This document shows positions 5,732 to 12,741 of a stretch of 15,751 nt of DNA, one piece after another (within the stretch, counting starts at the first letter, position 1; each line of letters begins with the position of its first letter). Below the pieces are notes generated by a model that was not told where the DNA came from, did not search any database, and saw only the letters and a list, made by a program, of their open reading frames with translations. Both the position numbers and the translations under genes were made by a program. Source of the DNA: Firmicutes bacterium UBA5496 (lineage in GTDB: Bacteria; Bacillota; Proteinivoracia; UBA4975); the NCBI GenBank assembly GCA_002427015.1, contig DIPE01000066.1:24936-40686 (forward strand), read 5' to 3'.

Positions 5732-6454
5732 ATGCAAGCGAAACTAAGCAAACTCATCTGTGCCGCCAGCTTGGCTCTTGTCCTGATTCTGGCGGCTGCC
5801 CCCGGCGCCCAGGCAATCTCGTATTATGCCTATCTGCAGCAATACATCGGCGGACAGCAGCCCGCTACGCCGGAGCCTGAACAACCTATTCCTCCCGTTT
5901 CACAGCCGGACACTAATTATTGGAGTTCCCGGGCAGCCAGCAGAAAAGCGCTGCTGGAAAAGGCAAACCTAACTGCCCAGCCCGAGCCTGTCCCGGCTCC
6001 GCAACCGAATCCCCAGCCGACACCGGTTCCTCAGCCGGAGCCAACCCCGGTTCCTGAGCCTACCGGCCTTACTGCCCGGGAACAACAAATGCTGAACCTG
6101 ATCAATAAGGACCGGATCGCTTACGGACTTAAGCCCCTGGAGGTTGACATGCGCCTTACTCGCCTTGCCCGCCTCAAGAGCCAGGATATCGTGGACAATA
6201 ATTACTTCGCCCATGAATCCCCCACCTACGGCACTGCCTTTGATATGTTCCGGGCAAACAATATCAGTTTCCTCAGAGGCGGCGAAAACCTGTCCAAAGC
6301 AGGCAATGTCCTGGTTTCTCACATGCGCCTGATGAACAGCACCAATCACCGGGCCAACCTCCTCACTCCCCAGTATACTCATATAGGCATTGGCATTGTC
6401 GACTATAACTCTTCCGGCATTGTGGTCACAGAAATGTTCATCCAAAAGCCATAG
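5732..6454 (+). CDS. Secreted CAP-domain (SCP/PR-1, YkwD-like) protein
   Basis: 240 aa. Residues 1-28 are a signal peptide (KLSK, hydrophobic core, cleavage after AQA). Residues ~42-111 are a low-complexity spacer, with a dense run of Pro-Glx-Pro units at 83-111 (PEPVPAPQPNPQPTP...). Residues 112-240 are a CAP domain of the bacterial YkwD type: LNLINKDRIAYGL at the start, H161 in YFAHESP, GENL at 184-187, and the NHRANLL motif at 205-211 followed by HIGIGI. The putative paired histidines (161 and 206) and the glutamate of GENL (185) are kept. Bacterial CAP proteins are exported and their activity is mostly unknown; SafA/YkwD relatives occur in spore and wall contexts. The ATG has GGAGG 7 bases upstream. 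A terminator directly follows, so it is monocistronic. Confidence 0.9.
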   Translation: MQAKLSKLICAASLALVLILAAAPGAQAISYYAYLQQYIGGQQPATPEPEQPIPPVSQPDTNYWSSRAASRKALLEKANLTAQPEPVPAPQPNPQPTPVPQPEPTPVPEPTGLTAREQQMLNLINKDRIAYGLKPLEVDMRLTRLARLKSQDIVDNNYFAHESPTYGTAFDMFRANNISFLRGGENLSKAGNVLVSHMRLMNSTNHRANLLTPQYTHIGIGIVDYNSSGIVVTEMFIQKP

Positions 6455-6463
6455 ATTTGCATG

Positions 6464-6488
6464 AGGCCGCTTAAACAGCGGCCTTTTT
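6464..6488 (+). terminator. Terminator of the CAP-domain gene
   Basis: Perfect 8-bp stem AGGCCGCT/AGCGGCCT with the loop TAAAC, running straight into five T. It begins 10 bases after the stop codon. It separates the CAP gene from the next plus-strand gene. Confidence 0.9.
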
Positions 6489-6545
6489 CACTGTACCAGG
6501 GCATTTGCATAGTATATACAAAAGATGTTTCCAGAGGTGAGAAAA

Positions 6546-7418
6546 TTGGAACTCCATATTTTTCGCGGTACCTCCCTGCTGGCGGAACAGGGCTTTTATC
6601 AGGATGGGAGGGCTTACATTCCCGGGGATGCCCTGGATTCTTTCGCGGGAATCTGGGAAAAGAACACTGTTTTTCTCAACAGCCCCCTAGCTGGGAAAAG
6701 CATTTGCCTTGCGCTGCTCAGTTCCCACACCGGGACTGACAGTCTTCCCCCTGCTTTGGAGCGCTTTCTCAGCCTATGCGCGGCGGCAGGCGCTCACCTG
6801 ACTTACTACGATGGCGGCGGCTTTCCCGCCGGGGATCTGGTGCTGGCCATCGAGCCCGGAGGCAGCCAGACAGGGGTGAAGTACCTGGGCGCGGCTTGCA
6901 GCAGCCGCCCCCTGGCCAGAAAGATCGCCGCCAATTTCAAACAAGGCCTTAAATTGGCCTACCTGCCTGATCCCGTTGCCTTTGATAAACCCCATTACAA
7001 TCTCAAGCTTAAACTCTGGACCCGCTTGTTTACGCCGGCAGTGGCGGTGCAGTGGCCGGAGGGTCTGGACCTTGGGCCCTGGCTCTTTATCAGCCTCATG
7101 GAACATGCCGGCGGCGGCGCCATGGATGGAAGGGCATTTTCCCAGGCCCAGGAGGAAATAATATCTCCTCCTCAGGAAGCCCCAGCAGTAATCCCAGCCG
7201 AAGCCGCTGCCGAAGCTGCCGGCCCAGCCCCAGAGGCGCCTGAGGCTGCCCCGAACCTTCCCCGGCAGCAGTCCCCCCCGGCCCCCCTTGATGACAGCAG
7301 CGGCCCCGAAACAATCCGGATGCAGCCCCGACGCTCGGCTTCCATGTCCCGGGCTGTATATCCGGACCTCTTTCCCAGTTTCGAGCGAAAAAAGCTAAAA
7401 AAAGAGCCCTTCACCTGA
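6546..7418 (+). CDS. Amidase-like protein with apparently degraded active site
   Basis: 290 aa from TTG at 6546, which follows GAGGTGA by 5 bases; an in-frame ATG at 6525 has no ribosome site. Residues ~1-45 (FYQDGRAYIPGDAL...EKNTVFLNSP) look like the small stalk domain often preceding cell-wall amidases. Residues ~47-190 can be laid on the Amidase_3 fold: LAGKSICLALLSSHTGTD (48-65) on the xGKxIxLDPGHGGxD motif, then SSRPLARKIAANF (119-131) on the SxxLAxxI helix, then TPAVAVQW (163-170) on xPAVLVEx. The first zinc His appears kept (H61). The second His position (SIHAN-like) reads AIEPGG, and the catalytic Glu position reads Q169. There is no signal peptide. Residues ~205-262 are Pro/Ala-rich and disordered; the tail is basic (RKKLKKEPFT). 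So it is probably not an active hydrolase. Weak-similarity judgement by eye. Confidence 0.7.
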   Translation: MELHIFRGTSLLAEQGFYQDGRAYIPGDALDSFAGIWEKNTVFLNSPLAGKSICLALLSSHTGTDSLPPALERFLSLCAAAGAHLTYYDGGGFPAGDLVLAIEPGGSQTGVKYLGAACSSRPLARKIAANFKQGLKLAYLPDPVAFDKPHYNLKLKLWTRLFTPAVAVQWPEGLDLGPWLFISLMEHAGGGAMDGRAFSQAQEEIISPPQEAPAVIPAEAAAEAAGPAPEAPEAAPNLPRQQSPPAPLDDSSGPETIRMQPRRSASMSRAVYPDLFPSFERKKLKKEPFT

Positions 7419-7451
7419 GCTAAATGCTGATGGACCCGGTTGGGTCCGCAC

Positions 7452-7481
7452 AAAAAAAGCTGCCGGCTATTGGCCGACAGC
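7452..7481 (-). terminator. Terminator of the DUF2089-SHOCT operon
   Basis: Minus strand: GCTG-t-CGGC, loop CAATA, GCCG-g-CAGC (7481-7459), a 9-position stem with one mismatch, immediately followed by seven T (7458-7452). It lies 39 bases after the stop of the last operon gene. The plus strand has A's in this place, so it does not serve the convergent gene. Confidence 0.85.
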
Positions 7482-7520
7482 CTGCCCCACCTAAGGGCAA
7501 ATATATGAAGGGCTGTGTTG

Positions 7521-7895
7521 TTAAACCAGTTCAAAAACCACGTTTTCGCTGTCATCCTGATAGATGACGCCTTTTTCCGCCTTGTAAATCCTCTCCATCA
7601 GTTCCTCAACGTCTAATTGCCTGTTGTTGATTGTAAAATGCAGACTGTTGGGAAACAAACTATATGCGAATCTGATCACGCCCAGGGGAATATGAAAAGA
7701 AGTCTTATTGCCTTTGCTGGACAGGGAAGTGATGCGCAGGTGCCGGGCAGGCCCCTTGTCGGCGTGGAGACCGACAAAGTTCTCGACAATTTTTGGGGTG
7801 CCGCCCTCCTCAATTGCATCCAGCAATTCCAAGCCCTGTTCAGGGTTTACTTTGCCGTCGCGGACAAGCTCGAGAATCTTTAATTTTTCTTCCAT
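7521..7895 (-). CDS. Small SHOCT-like domain protein (YvlB/LiaX-associated type)
   Basis: 124 aa, last gene of the five-gene operon; ATG at 7895 is 8 bases after GGAGG and 3 bases from the preceding stop. Residues 1-30 form the SHOCT-like helical hairpin (LKILELVRDGKVNPEQGLEL...). Residues 35-41 have the KIVENFV motif also found in the operon's second gene. Residues ~52-124 form a compact alpha/beta domain (RHLRITSLSS, then TSFHIPLGVIRFAYSLF, then a helix ELMERIYKAEKG and two strands VIYQDD and NVVFELV) that recurs after SHOCT hairpins in clostridial proteins. There is no signal peptide or membrane segment, so it is cytosolic. It likely binds partners through the hairpin; its biochemical role is unknown. 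Confidence 0.85.
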   Translation of the reverse strand: MEEKLKILELVRDGKVNPEQGLELLDAIEEGGTPKIVENFVGLHADKGPARHLRITSLSSKGNKTSFHIPLGVIRFAYSLFPNSLHFTINNRQLDVEELMERIYKAEKGVIYQDDSENVVFELV

Positions 7896-7898
7896 TGC

Positions 7899-8954
7899 TC
7901 AGTCCTCCAGTCCGGTATCCTCAAGCTGTTCAGTCCCCCAGGAACCATCCTGGTCTTCCCCATTCAGAGCTGCCAATAATTTGTCAGCCTCATCAATGGA
8001 GATGGTGCCCTGCTCCAGCATGCGCAAGATCTTTAAAGATTCTTCATCCTGGACCTGCCAATGGGCAGCGGTGACGGCTGCGGCAGCTACCCGGCGGGCG
8101 CTGATCCCTCCGGAGGAGCTGGCGGCAATAATATTGCCCTCTCCCCGGCCGAGGCGGCCCTTAATGCGCTTTTCCCCCTGTTCTACAGAATCCAGGCCCA
8201 AGTCACCTACATCCAGTTGCCGGCCCCGGAAATCAAAGCGGGCGGAAATATTCTCAGGCGCCCGGAGGTCAATTTCCCCGGATCTGGTCACCAGCTCCCA
8301 GCGGCCGGGAACGGGCCCCGGCAGGGTTGCAGTGATTGAACCGCTGCCGCAGTCGGCATAGACATTGCGGCCGAAGACAAACTGGAGTTCTACATCGCCC
8401 TTTCCGGTGTCAATATGCACCGGCCCGCGGAACTGGCTCACCTGCACCTGGCCGCTGCCGGTGTCGGCAGAAACAGACCCGGAGCTGTCCTGAACTTTCA
8501 CGGAACCGGAGCCGGTATCACAGACAAAATTTCCCTCGCTGGACAAGATTTCCACATTGCCGCTGGAAGTGTCAATACCGGCTTTGCCCCGGCATTGGCA
8601 GAGGCGGACGTTGCCGCCGGAGCAATCTATTTCCAGGTCGCCTTGCCAATTTTCAACGAAAACTGAGCCGTTTGTAAAGTCAATCTTTCCCTGGCCCCGG
8701 ATGCCGGCCATATCGATTTCTAAATTGGTGCCGTCGATGCTGACGTCGCTGTTCCTAGGCAGATAGATCTTGCAGCTGCAGCGGCGAGAGCTGTCCAGGA
8801 TAATTTTACTACCCCTTTGCTTGATTTCTGCGCCGGAGCAATCCTCCACCCGGACACTGTCCCCGTCCCAGCCTCGGATAAAAATGGTGCCTTCAGTGAC
8901 ATCCGCTGTCAGCCGGGGACGGCCCTGGCAAACAAAAACATGTTCTCCAGTCAA
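7899..8954 (-). CDS. DUF4097 beta-solenoid protein with C-terminal SHOCT-like hairpin
   Basis: 351 aa, start TTG at 8954, 8 bases after AGGAGG. Residues ~20-240 are a DUF4097 (YvlB-like) region made of repeated ~20-residue strand-turn units, many with an S/T-G-S/N-G turn (CSGGN, TSSGN, TGSGS, TGSGQ, TGKGD, CGSGS at about 111, 129, 147, 165, 183 and 202), which implies a right-handed beta-solenoid. Ten cysteines are visible (residues 9, 39, 59, 61, 111, 119, 121, 145, 202 among them). Residues 303-330 hold the SHOCT-like hairpin LKILRMLEQGTISIDEADKLL, here at the C-terminus rather than the N-terminus usual for this family, followed by an acidic tail. No signal peptide is visible. It probably acts as a scaffold or sensor with its operon partners; homologues such as LiaX act in envelope-stress control. 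Confidence 0.88.
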   Translation of the reverse strand: MTGEHVFVCQGRPRLTADVTEGTIFIRGWDGDSVRVEDCSGAEIKQRGSKIILDSSRRCSCKIYLPRNSDVSIDGTNLEIDMAGIRGQGKIDFTNGSVFVENWQGDLEIDCSGGNVRLCQCRGKAGIDTSSGNVEILSSEGNFVCDTGSGSVKVQDSSGSVSADTGSGQVQVSQFRGPVHIDTGKGDVELQFVFGRNVYADCGSGSITATLPGPVPGRWELVTRSGEIDLRAPENISARFDFRGRQLDVGDLGLDSVEQGEKRIKGRLGRGEGNIIAASSSGGISARRVAAAAVTAAHWQVQDEESLKILRMLEQGTISIDEADKLLAALNGEDQDGSWGTEQLEDTGLED

Positions 8955-8966
8955 TTATCCCGCCTC

Positions 8967-9302
8967 CTAATCCCGGTGGATCTTATACCGGTAATCCCTT
9001 CCCAGCAGGGCTGAAATAATTAGGCTAACACCCACCAGGCCTATGAATATCCAGAACGCCAGCCAGAAGGAGATGTGGTAGTATTTAGCGGCAGCGATTA
9101 TCCCGCCCAAGGCCACCAAAACCAGGCCGCTGAACAGTTTTTCATGGTCAATGCGCCGCACTCTGATGCCGTATTTCTTAATCAGGCCGGTGCGGATTAA
9201 GGCCATTTGCCGAAAATGATGCAGCAAGATAGCAAGAACAATAATGCCGGCTGCTGTAAAGCCAACAGCAGGGATTGTCAGCACTTCCAAAATTCTCTCC
9301 AT
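8967..9302 (-). CDS. Small three-helix membrane protein
   Basis: 111 aa from the ATG at 9302, which is 8 bases after GGAGG; the frame is open upstream but an ATG at 9308 is too close to that site. Three hydrophobic segments: about residues 5-26 (TIPAVGFTAAGIIVLAILL), 53-73 (LFSGLVLVALGGIIAAAKY) and 77-100 (FWLAFWIFIGLVGVSLIISAL). A positively charged loop (HHFRQMALIRTGLIKKYGIRVRRIDHEK) lies between the first and second, and a basic tail (GRDYRYKIHRD) at the end. This pattern resembles the small DUF6249-type inner-membrane proteins found next to DUF4097 genes, though I cannot confirm the family. It is the only membrane component of the operon and is well placed to anchor the soluble partners. 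Its ribosome site overlaps the preceding stop, so translation is probably coupled. Confidence 0.8.
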   Translation of the reverse strand: MERILEVLTIPAVGFTAAGIIVLAILLHHFRQMALIRTGLIKKYGIRVRRIDHEKLFSGLVLVALGGIIAAAKYYHISFWLAFWIFIGLVGVSLIISALLGRDYRYKIHRD

Positions 9303-9315
9303 TATCATATCCTCC

Positions 9316-10323
9316 TCACTCCAGTTCTTGAATGCCGATACTGCCATTTACTGAACGCAAGTACAGGCTGATTTTATTCTGGGCATAATCCCAGTTAGCA
9401 GTTGTCCCCTCGATTTTGCGGCCGGCGCCAAACCGCTGCACGCTGAATTTGTCTGTAAGGACGCTATGTTCCAAGCGCACAGTTCCTGAGGTTGCCCGGG
9501 CATCCACAGAAAAACCAATATCCCCCCGGGCTGGGAGTTGCACTTTAATGCGCCCGTTTACTGTTTTAAGACTGACTTTGCTGTCTGCCGCCATATTGAA
9601 CAGGCTGATGCTGCCATTGGTGGTCCTGGCTTCCACCTGCTCCAGGCCGCCTTCCAAGCTGATGCTGCCGTTGACGGTGCCGGCAGCGACCTCAGCGCCG
9701 TTAACCTTGGCGGCCCGCACAGCTCCGTTGACGGTGCTGAGACTAATCCCATTGACATCAATGCCGCTGATATCAATGGCCCCGTTTTTGCTGATCACCC
9801 GGCCAGAATACACATGGCCGGCAGGCAGGCGCAGACGCAAAGAAATGTTGACCCGATTTCCCAGGTTCCTGCATTCGGTATCCCCAGCCTTTAAGCTTTG
9901 GCCATCGTATTCCGCGAACTTATAGCCGGTGACTATTTCTTCTGCTTGCTCCCGGGTGCCTGCATTTACCCGCTTGATTACATCCAGGTGAAAGCTTCCG
10001 TCGTCGGAAGGTTCTAGCCGCAGGCTGCCATTGCGCACATCCAAGTCCAGCTCCACCTGGCGGCTGCTGAAACTGCCAGTGTGACTTTCTTCCAAAACAA
10101 TCCTGCTGACATCGCCAAAGCTGAAGTTGAGATTAGACAAGCCAGAGCGCAGGGTTTCAACGAAATTCTCCACAATAGACCTAGGCTGCTGGCGTTTCTC
10201 CTGGCCGGCTTCGGCTTTTGGGGGGTGTTGGCCTCCCACGTTTTCCAAAAGCTTTTGCGCTTCTTCCACGCTTATCTTGCCCTCGCTGAGCATATCGAGA
10301 ATTAACTTTTGTTCTTCAGACAA
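9316..10323 (-). CDS. SHOCT + DUF4097 (YvlB/LiaX-like) protein
   Basis: 335 aa, start TTG at 10323, 8 bases after GGGGG. Residues 1-29 are the SHOCT-like hairpin (ILDMLSEGKISVEEAQKLL). Residues 30-60 are a polar linker containing RSIVENFVETL (48-58). Residues ~75-335 are DUF4097: short strands separated by turns with a repeated V/I-N-G signature (NGS, KNGA, VNGI, VNGA, VNGS, TNGS, VNGR, VNGS at roughly 98-328), i.e. a beta-solenoid of ~18-20-residue rungs. No signal peptide. This is the classic YvlB/LiaX domain order. LiaX of enterococci is a cell-envelope-stress modulator linked to daptomycin response; whether this protein is exported or stays inside is not decided by the sequence. It overlaps none of its neighbours and sits 19 bases after the DUF2089 gene. 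Confidence 0.92.
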   Translation of the reverse strand: MSEEQKLILDMLSEGKISVEEAQKLLENVGGQHPPKAEAGQEKRQQPRSIVENFVETLRSGLSNLNFSFGDVSRIVLEESHTGSFSSRQVELDLDVRNGSLRLEPSDDGSFHLDVIKRVNAGTREQAEEIVTGYKFAEYDGQSLKAGDTECRNLGNRVNISLRLRLPAGHVYSGRVISKNGAIDISGIDVNGISLSTVNGAVRAAKVNGAEVAAGTVNGSISLEGGLEQVEARTTNGSISLFNMAADSKVSLKTVNGRIKVQLPARGDIGFSVDARATSGTVRLEHSVLTDKFSVQRFGAGRKIEGTTANWDYAQNKISLYLRSVNGSIGIQELE

Positions 10324-10342
10324 CGCATATTCCCCCTTTCAG

Positions 10343-10726
10343 TTACAGTTCCCTGAGCAGGTCGATTGCCTCTTCCGAACTGATTTTGCCTTCATTGAGA
10401 TCTTCCAGAATCTGTTTGCGCTTTTCCCGGGCTTCGGGATCGTCCTTGGGCACCGGCTGGGCCTGATAGCCCAGGGATTCAATTAAGGTTTCCAGACGAT
10501 TGCGCACAGTGGGATAGGAGATGCCCAATTCCTTCTCCACCTCTTTGATGTTGCCCCGGCACTTGATGAACACCTCGGCAAAGGCCTTTTGCTCGGGAGG
10601 CAGCTGACAGAACTTGCACACGGCAAAGCGTCCGTCGATTCCGGTGTCGCAGTGGGGACAATGGAGCCGTGTTACATCCAGGCCTGAGTTGCAGATAGGA
10701 CAGCGCCCCAGCATTTGATTGCGCAT
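10343..10726 (-). CDS. DUF2089 zinc-ribbon/HTH regulator with C-terminal SHOCT-like hairpin
   Basis: 127 aa, first gene of the five-gene operon; ATG at 10726 is 7 bases after AGGAG. Residues 9-40 carry three CxxC pairs (CPIC at 9-12, CPHC at 23-26, CKFC at 37-40), i.e. a zinc ribbon plus a third Cys pair. Residues ~45-88 are a helix-turn-helix (FAEVFIKCRGNIKEVEKELGISYPTVRNRLETLIESLGY) as in DUF2089 proteins, usually encoded beside SHOCT/DUF4097 genes. Residues ~103-127 are the same SHOCT-like hairpin (QILEDLNEGKISSEEAIDLL) seen in three of the downstream proteins. It therefore looks like the dedicated DNA-binding regulator of the operon, probably controlling its own promoter, with activity set by hairpin-hairpin contacts. 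Operator not identified. Confidence 0.92.
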   Translation of the reverse strand: MRNQMLGRCPICNSGLDVTRLHCPHCDTGIDGRFAVCKFCQLPPEQKAFAEVFIKCRGNIKEVEKELGISYPTVRNRLETLIESLGYQAQPVPKDDPEAREKRKQILEDLNEGKISSEEAIDLLREL

Positions 10727-10790
10727 ATTTTGACTCCTTTCCAGACTAACTGATTATATAATTTATCCGCCATTTCAAGATCTTGCCTTT

Positions 10791-10819
10791 ATTATACCCA
10801 CCTCTGAGAAGGAATGCAA
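10791..10819 (-). promoter_or_regulatory. Candidate promoter of the DUF2089-SHOCT operon
   Basis: Minus strand TTGCAT (10819-10814) and TATAAT (10796-10791), 17-base spacer. The -10 is perfect and the -35 weak, which would suit an activated gene. A second TATAAT at 10758-10753 has no good -35 (TTGAAA is 14 bases upstream). The leader before the ATG is 50-60 bases, AT-rich, without an obvious structure. Confidence 0.45.
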
Positions 10820-10850
10820 CCCATAAATTAATTTTTTTCATTTCAGTCTT

Positions 10851-10880
10851 AAAAAACTTAAGGACGACTGTTGTCGTCCT
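10851..10880 (-). terminator. Terminator of uvrC
   Basis: Perfect 8-bp stem AGGACGAC/GTCGTCCT with a 4-base loop (10861-10880), followed on the minus strand by TAAGTTTTTT. On the plus strand it is followed by ATTTTTTCTT, so it is bidirectional. The uvrC stop codon (10881-10879) overlaps the stem. Confidence 0.85.
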
Positions 10881-12696
10881 ATTTTTTCTTCCTGAACCAT
10901 TTGTGCACTTCTTCTGCTGCCGGCCAGGTCATTCCCGGCACTGCGGCGATTTCAGCCACATCTTTGTCCCGGAGATTCTGGATGCTGCCAAAGGCCCTGA
11001 GCAGGGCAGTGCGGCGGGCGGGGCCCACACCGGGGATACCCTCCAGTTCCGAAACAAGAGTCTCCTTGGCCCGCAGGCGCCGGTGATAGCTGATGGCAAA
11101 GCGATGAGCCTCATCCCGAATTTGCTGAAGCAATTTCAGTGCCGGGTCCTCCCGCTCAAGAATCAGGGGAGCGCTTTTGCCGGGAACAAACACTTCCTCT
11201 TCCCGCTTAGCCAAGCTGACAATGCTGATTTCTGCATAGCCAATCGCCTGAAGCTCTTCCAGAGCGGCAGACAGCTGCCCTTTGCCCCCGTCCACCACCA
11301 CCAGTCCCGGCAGGCGGTTAAAGCCCTCCCTGCCCTCCCTGGCCGCCTCAAAGCGGCGGCGAATGACCTGAGCCATGGAAGCAAAGTCATCGGGCCCGGT
11401 GATGTCCCGGATTTTAAAACGGCGGTATTCTTGCCTGGCGGGACGGCCATGTTCAAAGACCACCATTGAAGCCACCGTCTGGCTGCCCTGAAAATGGGAA
11501 ATGTCATAGCATTCCATGCGGAAGGGCAAGCGCTCTAAGCCAAGAGCTTGAGCAAGCTGCTCCAGCACAGCCTTCCCCTGCTCCCGGTTTTCCTGCTGCT
11601 CCCGCAGGTCTGCCTCCATATGAGAGGCCAGGTTCGCCTTGGCCATATCCAGCAGCATCCGCTTTTCCCCCCGCAAAGGCACCCTAAGGGAAACCGGCCC
11701 CTGGCGAAGGGAACTAAGCCACTCTTCAAGAGCGCTTGCGTCTTCCGGCAGCTGCGAAACCAGGATCTCCCGGGGGAGCAAAGAAGCCTCGGCATAGTAA
11801 TCCCGAATAAAAGCGCTGACGGCTTCACCGATGTCGGCCAATTCCGGCTGTTCAAAACCCCGGTATTCATTGCCCAGGACCTTGCCGCCCCTGACTTTCA
11901 GGAGCTGGGCTGCTGCCAGCTCCGCCCCGGCAGCCACCGCCAGCACATCCAAGTTCCAACGCTGGTTGGTGACAATCCGCTGGGGAGTGGTGAGTTTGGC
12001 CAGGGCAGACAACTGGTCCCGGAGTTCTGCGGCCTTCTCAAAGTTTAAGTTGTCGGCGGCCTCAGCCATCTCCGCATGGAGCTTGGCCTCCAGCTCCTGA
12101 TGCCTGCCTTCCAAGAATAAGATGGCCTGGTCCACCAGGGACCGGTATGCCTGAGGGCTGACCCCGCCCTGGCAGGGGGCGAGGCAGCGGCGGATATGAA
12201 AGTTGAGGCAGGGCCGGCTCTTGCCGCGAAAATCGCTGCAGGTGCGCAGGGGAAAGAGTTTCTTAGCCAGCTTCAAGGTGTCGTTGACCACCCCGGCGTT
12301 GGGATAGGGACCAAAATACCTGGCCTTATCCCGGCCCAGCTTGCGGGCCACTTCCAGGCGGGGAAAGTCAGAGGCCAAGTCGATTTTTATATAGGGATAG
12401 TCTTTGTCATCCTTGAGGAGCACATTATAGCGGGGCCGGTGTTTCTTGATGAGCTGGCCCTCTAAAAGCAGAGCTTCCACCTCGGTAGCGGTAAGGATAT
12501 ACTCCAGGTCCACTGCCAGCCGCTGGATGGCCTCCACCTTGGCCTGCTCGGCGGCGGCAGCCTCGCCAAAATAGGAGCGCACCCGGCTGCGCAGATTCTT
12601 GGCCTTGCCCACGTAGATGATCTCACCGGCAACGTCTTTGAAGATGTAAACCCCGCTCTCGCTGGGCAGCTGTTTCACCTTTTCAACTAATTCCAT
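10879..12696 (-). CDS. uvrC: Excinuclease ABC subunit C
   Basis: 605 aa endonuclease of nucleotide excision repair; with UvrB it cuts DNA on both sides of a lesion. GIY-YIG nuclease at residues ~10-90 (SGVYIFKD...IIYVGKAKNL). Cysteines 153, 163, 171 and 175, just after it, fit the four-Cys iron-sulfur site described in UvrC. UVR motif that pairs with UvrB at ~199-234 (ELEAKLHAEMAEAADNLNFE). RNase H-like nuclease at ~375-540 with the expected catalytic residues D398 (in YDISHF), D469 (VVVDGGKG) and H531. Two helix-hairpin-helix motifs at ~548-605 (LEGIPGVGPARR and VPGMTWPAAEE) bind DNA. All parts are present and length is normal. ATG at 12696 is 4 bases after AGGGGTGA; the frame is open further up but without a site. 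Single-gene unit. Confidence 0.98.
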   Translation of the reverse strand: MELVEKVKQLPSESGVYIFKDVAGEIIYVGKAKNLRSRVRSYFGEAAAAEQAKVEAIQRLAVDLEYILTATEVEALLLEGQLIKKHRPRYNVLLKDDKDYPYIKIDLASDFPRLEVARKLGRDKARYFGPYPNAGVVNDTLKLAKKLFPLRTCSDFRGKSRPCLNFHIRRCLAPCQGGVSPQAYRSLVDQAILFLEGRHQELEAKLHAEMAEAADNLNFEKAAELRDQLSALAKLTTPQRIVTNQRWNLDVLAVAAGAELAAAQLLKVRGGKVLGNEYRGFEQPELADIGEAVSAFIRDYYAEASLLPREILVSQLPEDASALEEWLSSLRQGPVSLRVPLRGEKRMLLDMAKANLASHMEADLREQQENREQGKAVLEQLAQALGLERLPFRMECYDISHFQGSQTVASMVVFEHGRPARQEYRRFKIRDITGPDDFASMAQVIRRRFEAAREGREGFNRLPGLVVVDGGKGQLSAALEELQAIGYAEISIVSLAKREEEVFVPGKSAPLILEREDPALKLLQQIRDEAHRFAISYHRRLRAKETLVSELEGIPGVGPARRTALLRAFGSIQNLRDKDVAEIAAVPGMTWPAAEEVHKWFRKKK

Positions 12697-12741
12697 ACCG
12701 TCACCCCTTTGAAGCAAGATCGTCCCCATGCATCCGCTTAA

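Noticed and set aside
7432..7447. GGACCC-N4-GGGTCC palindrome after the amidase-like gene
   Set aside because: No T-run follows on either strand, so not called a terminator; might be a minor structure or chance. It is 14 bases after the stop of the plus-strand gene.
8060..8700. Repetitive-looking DNA in the DUF4097 gene, considered as a tandem DNA repeat
   Set aside because: The repetition is at protein level (beta-solenoid rungs) with no conserved nucleotide repeat unit.
10783..11469. 228-codon plus-strand frame crossing the uvrC terminator and uvrC 3' end
   Set aside because: Runs through the terminator and antisense to highly conserved uvrC motifs; no ribosome site of quality.
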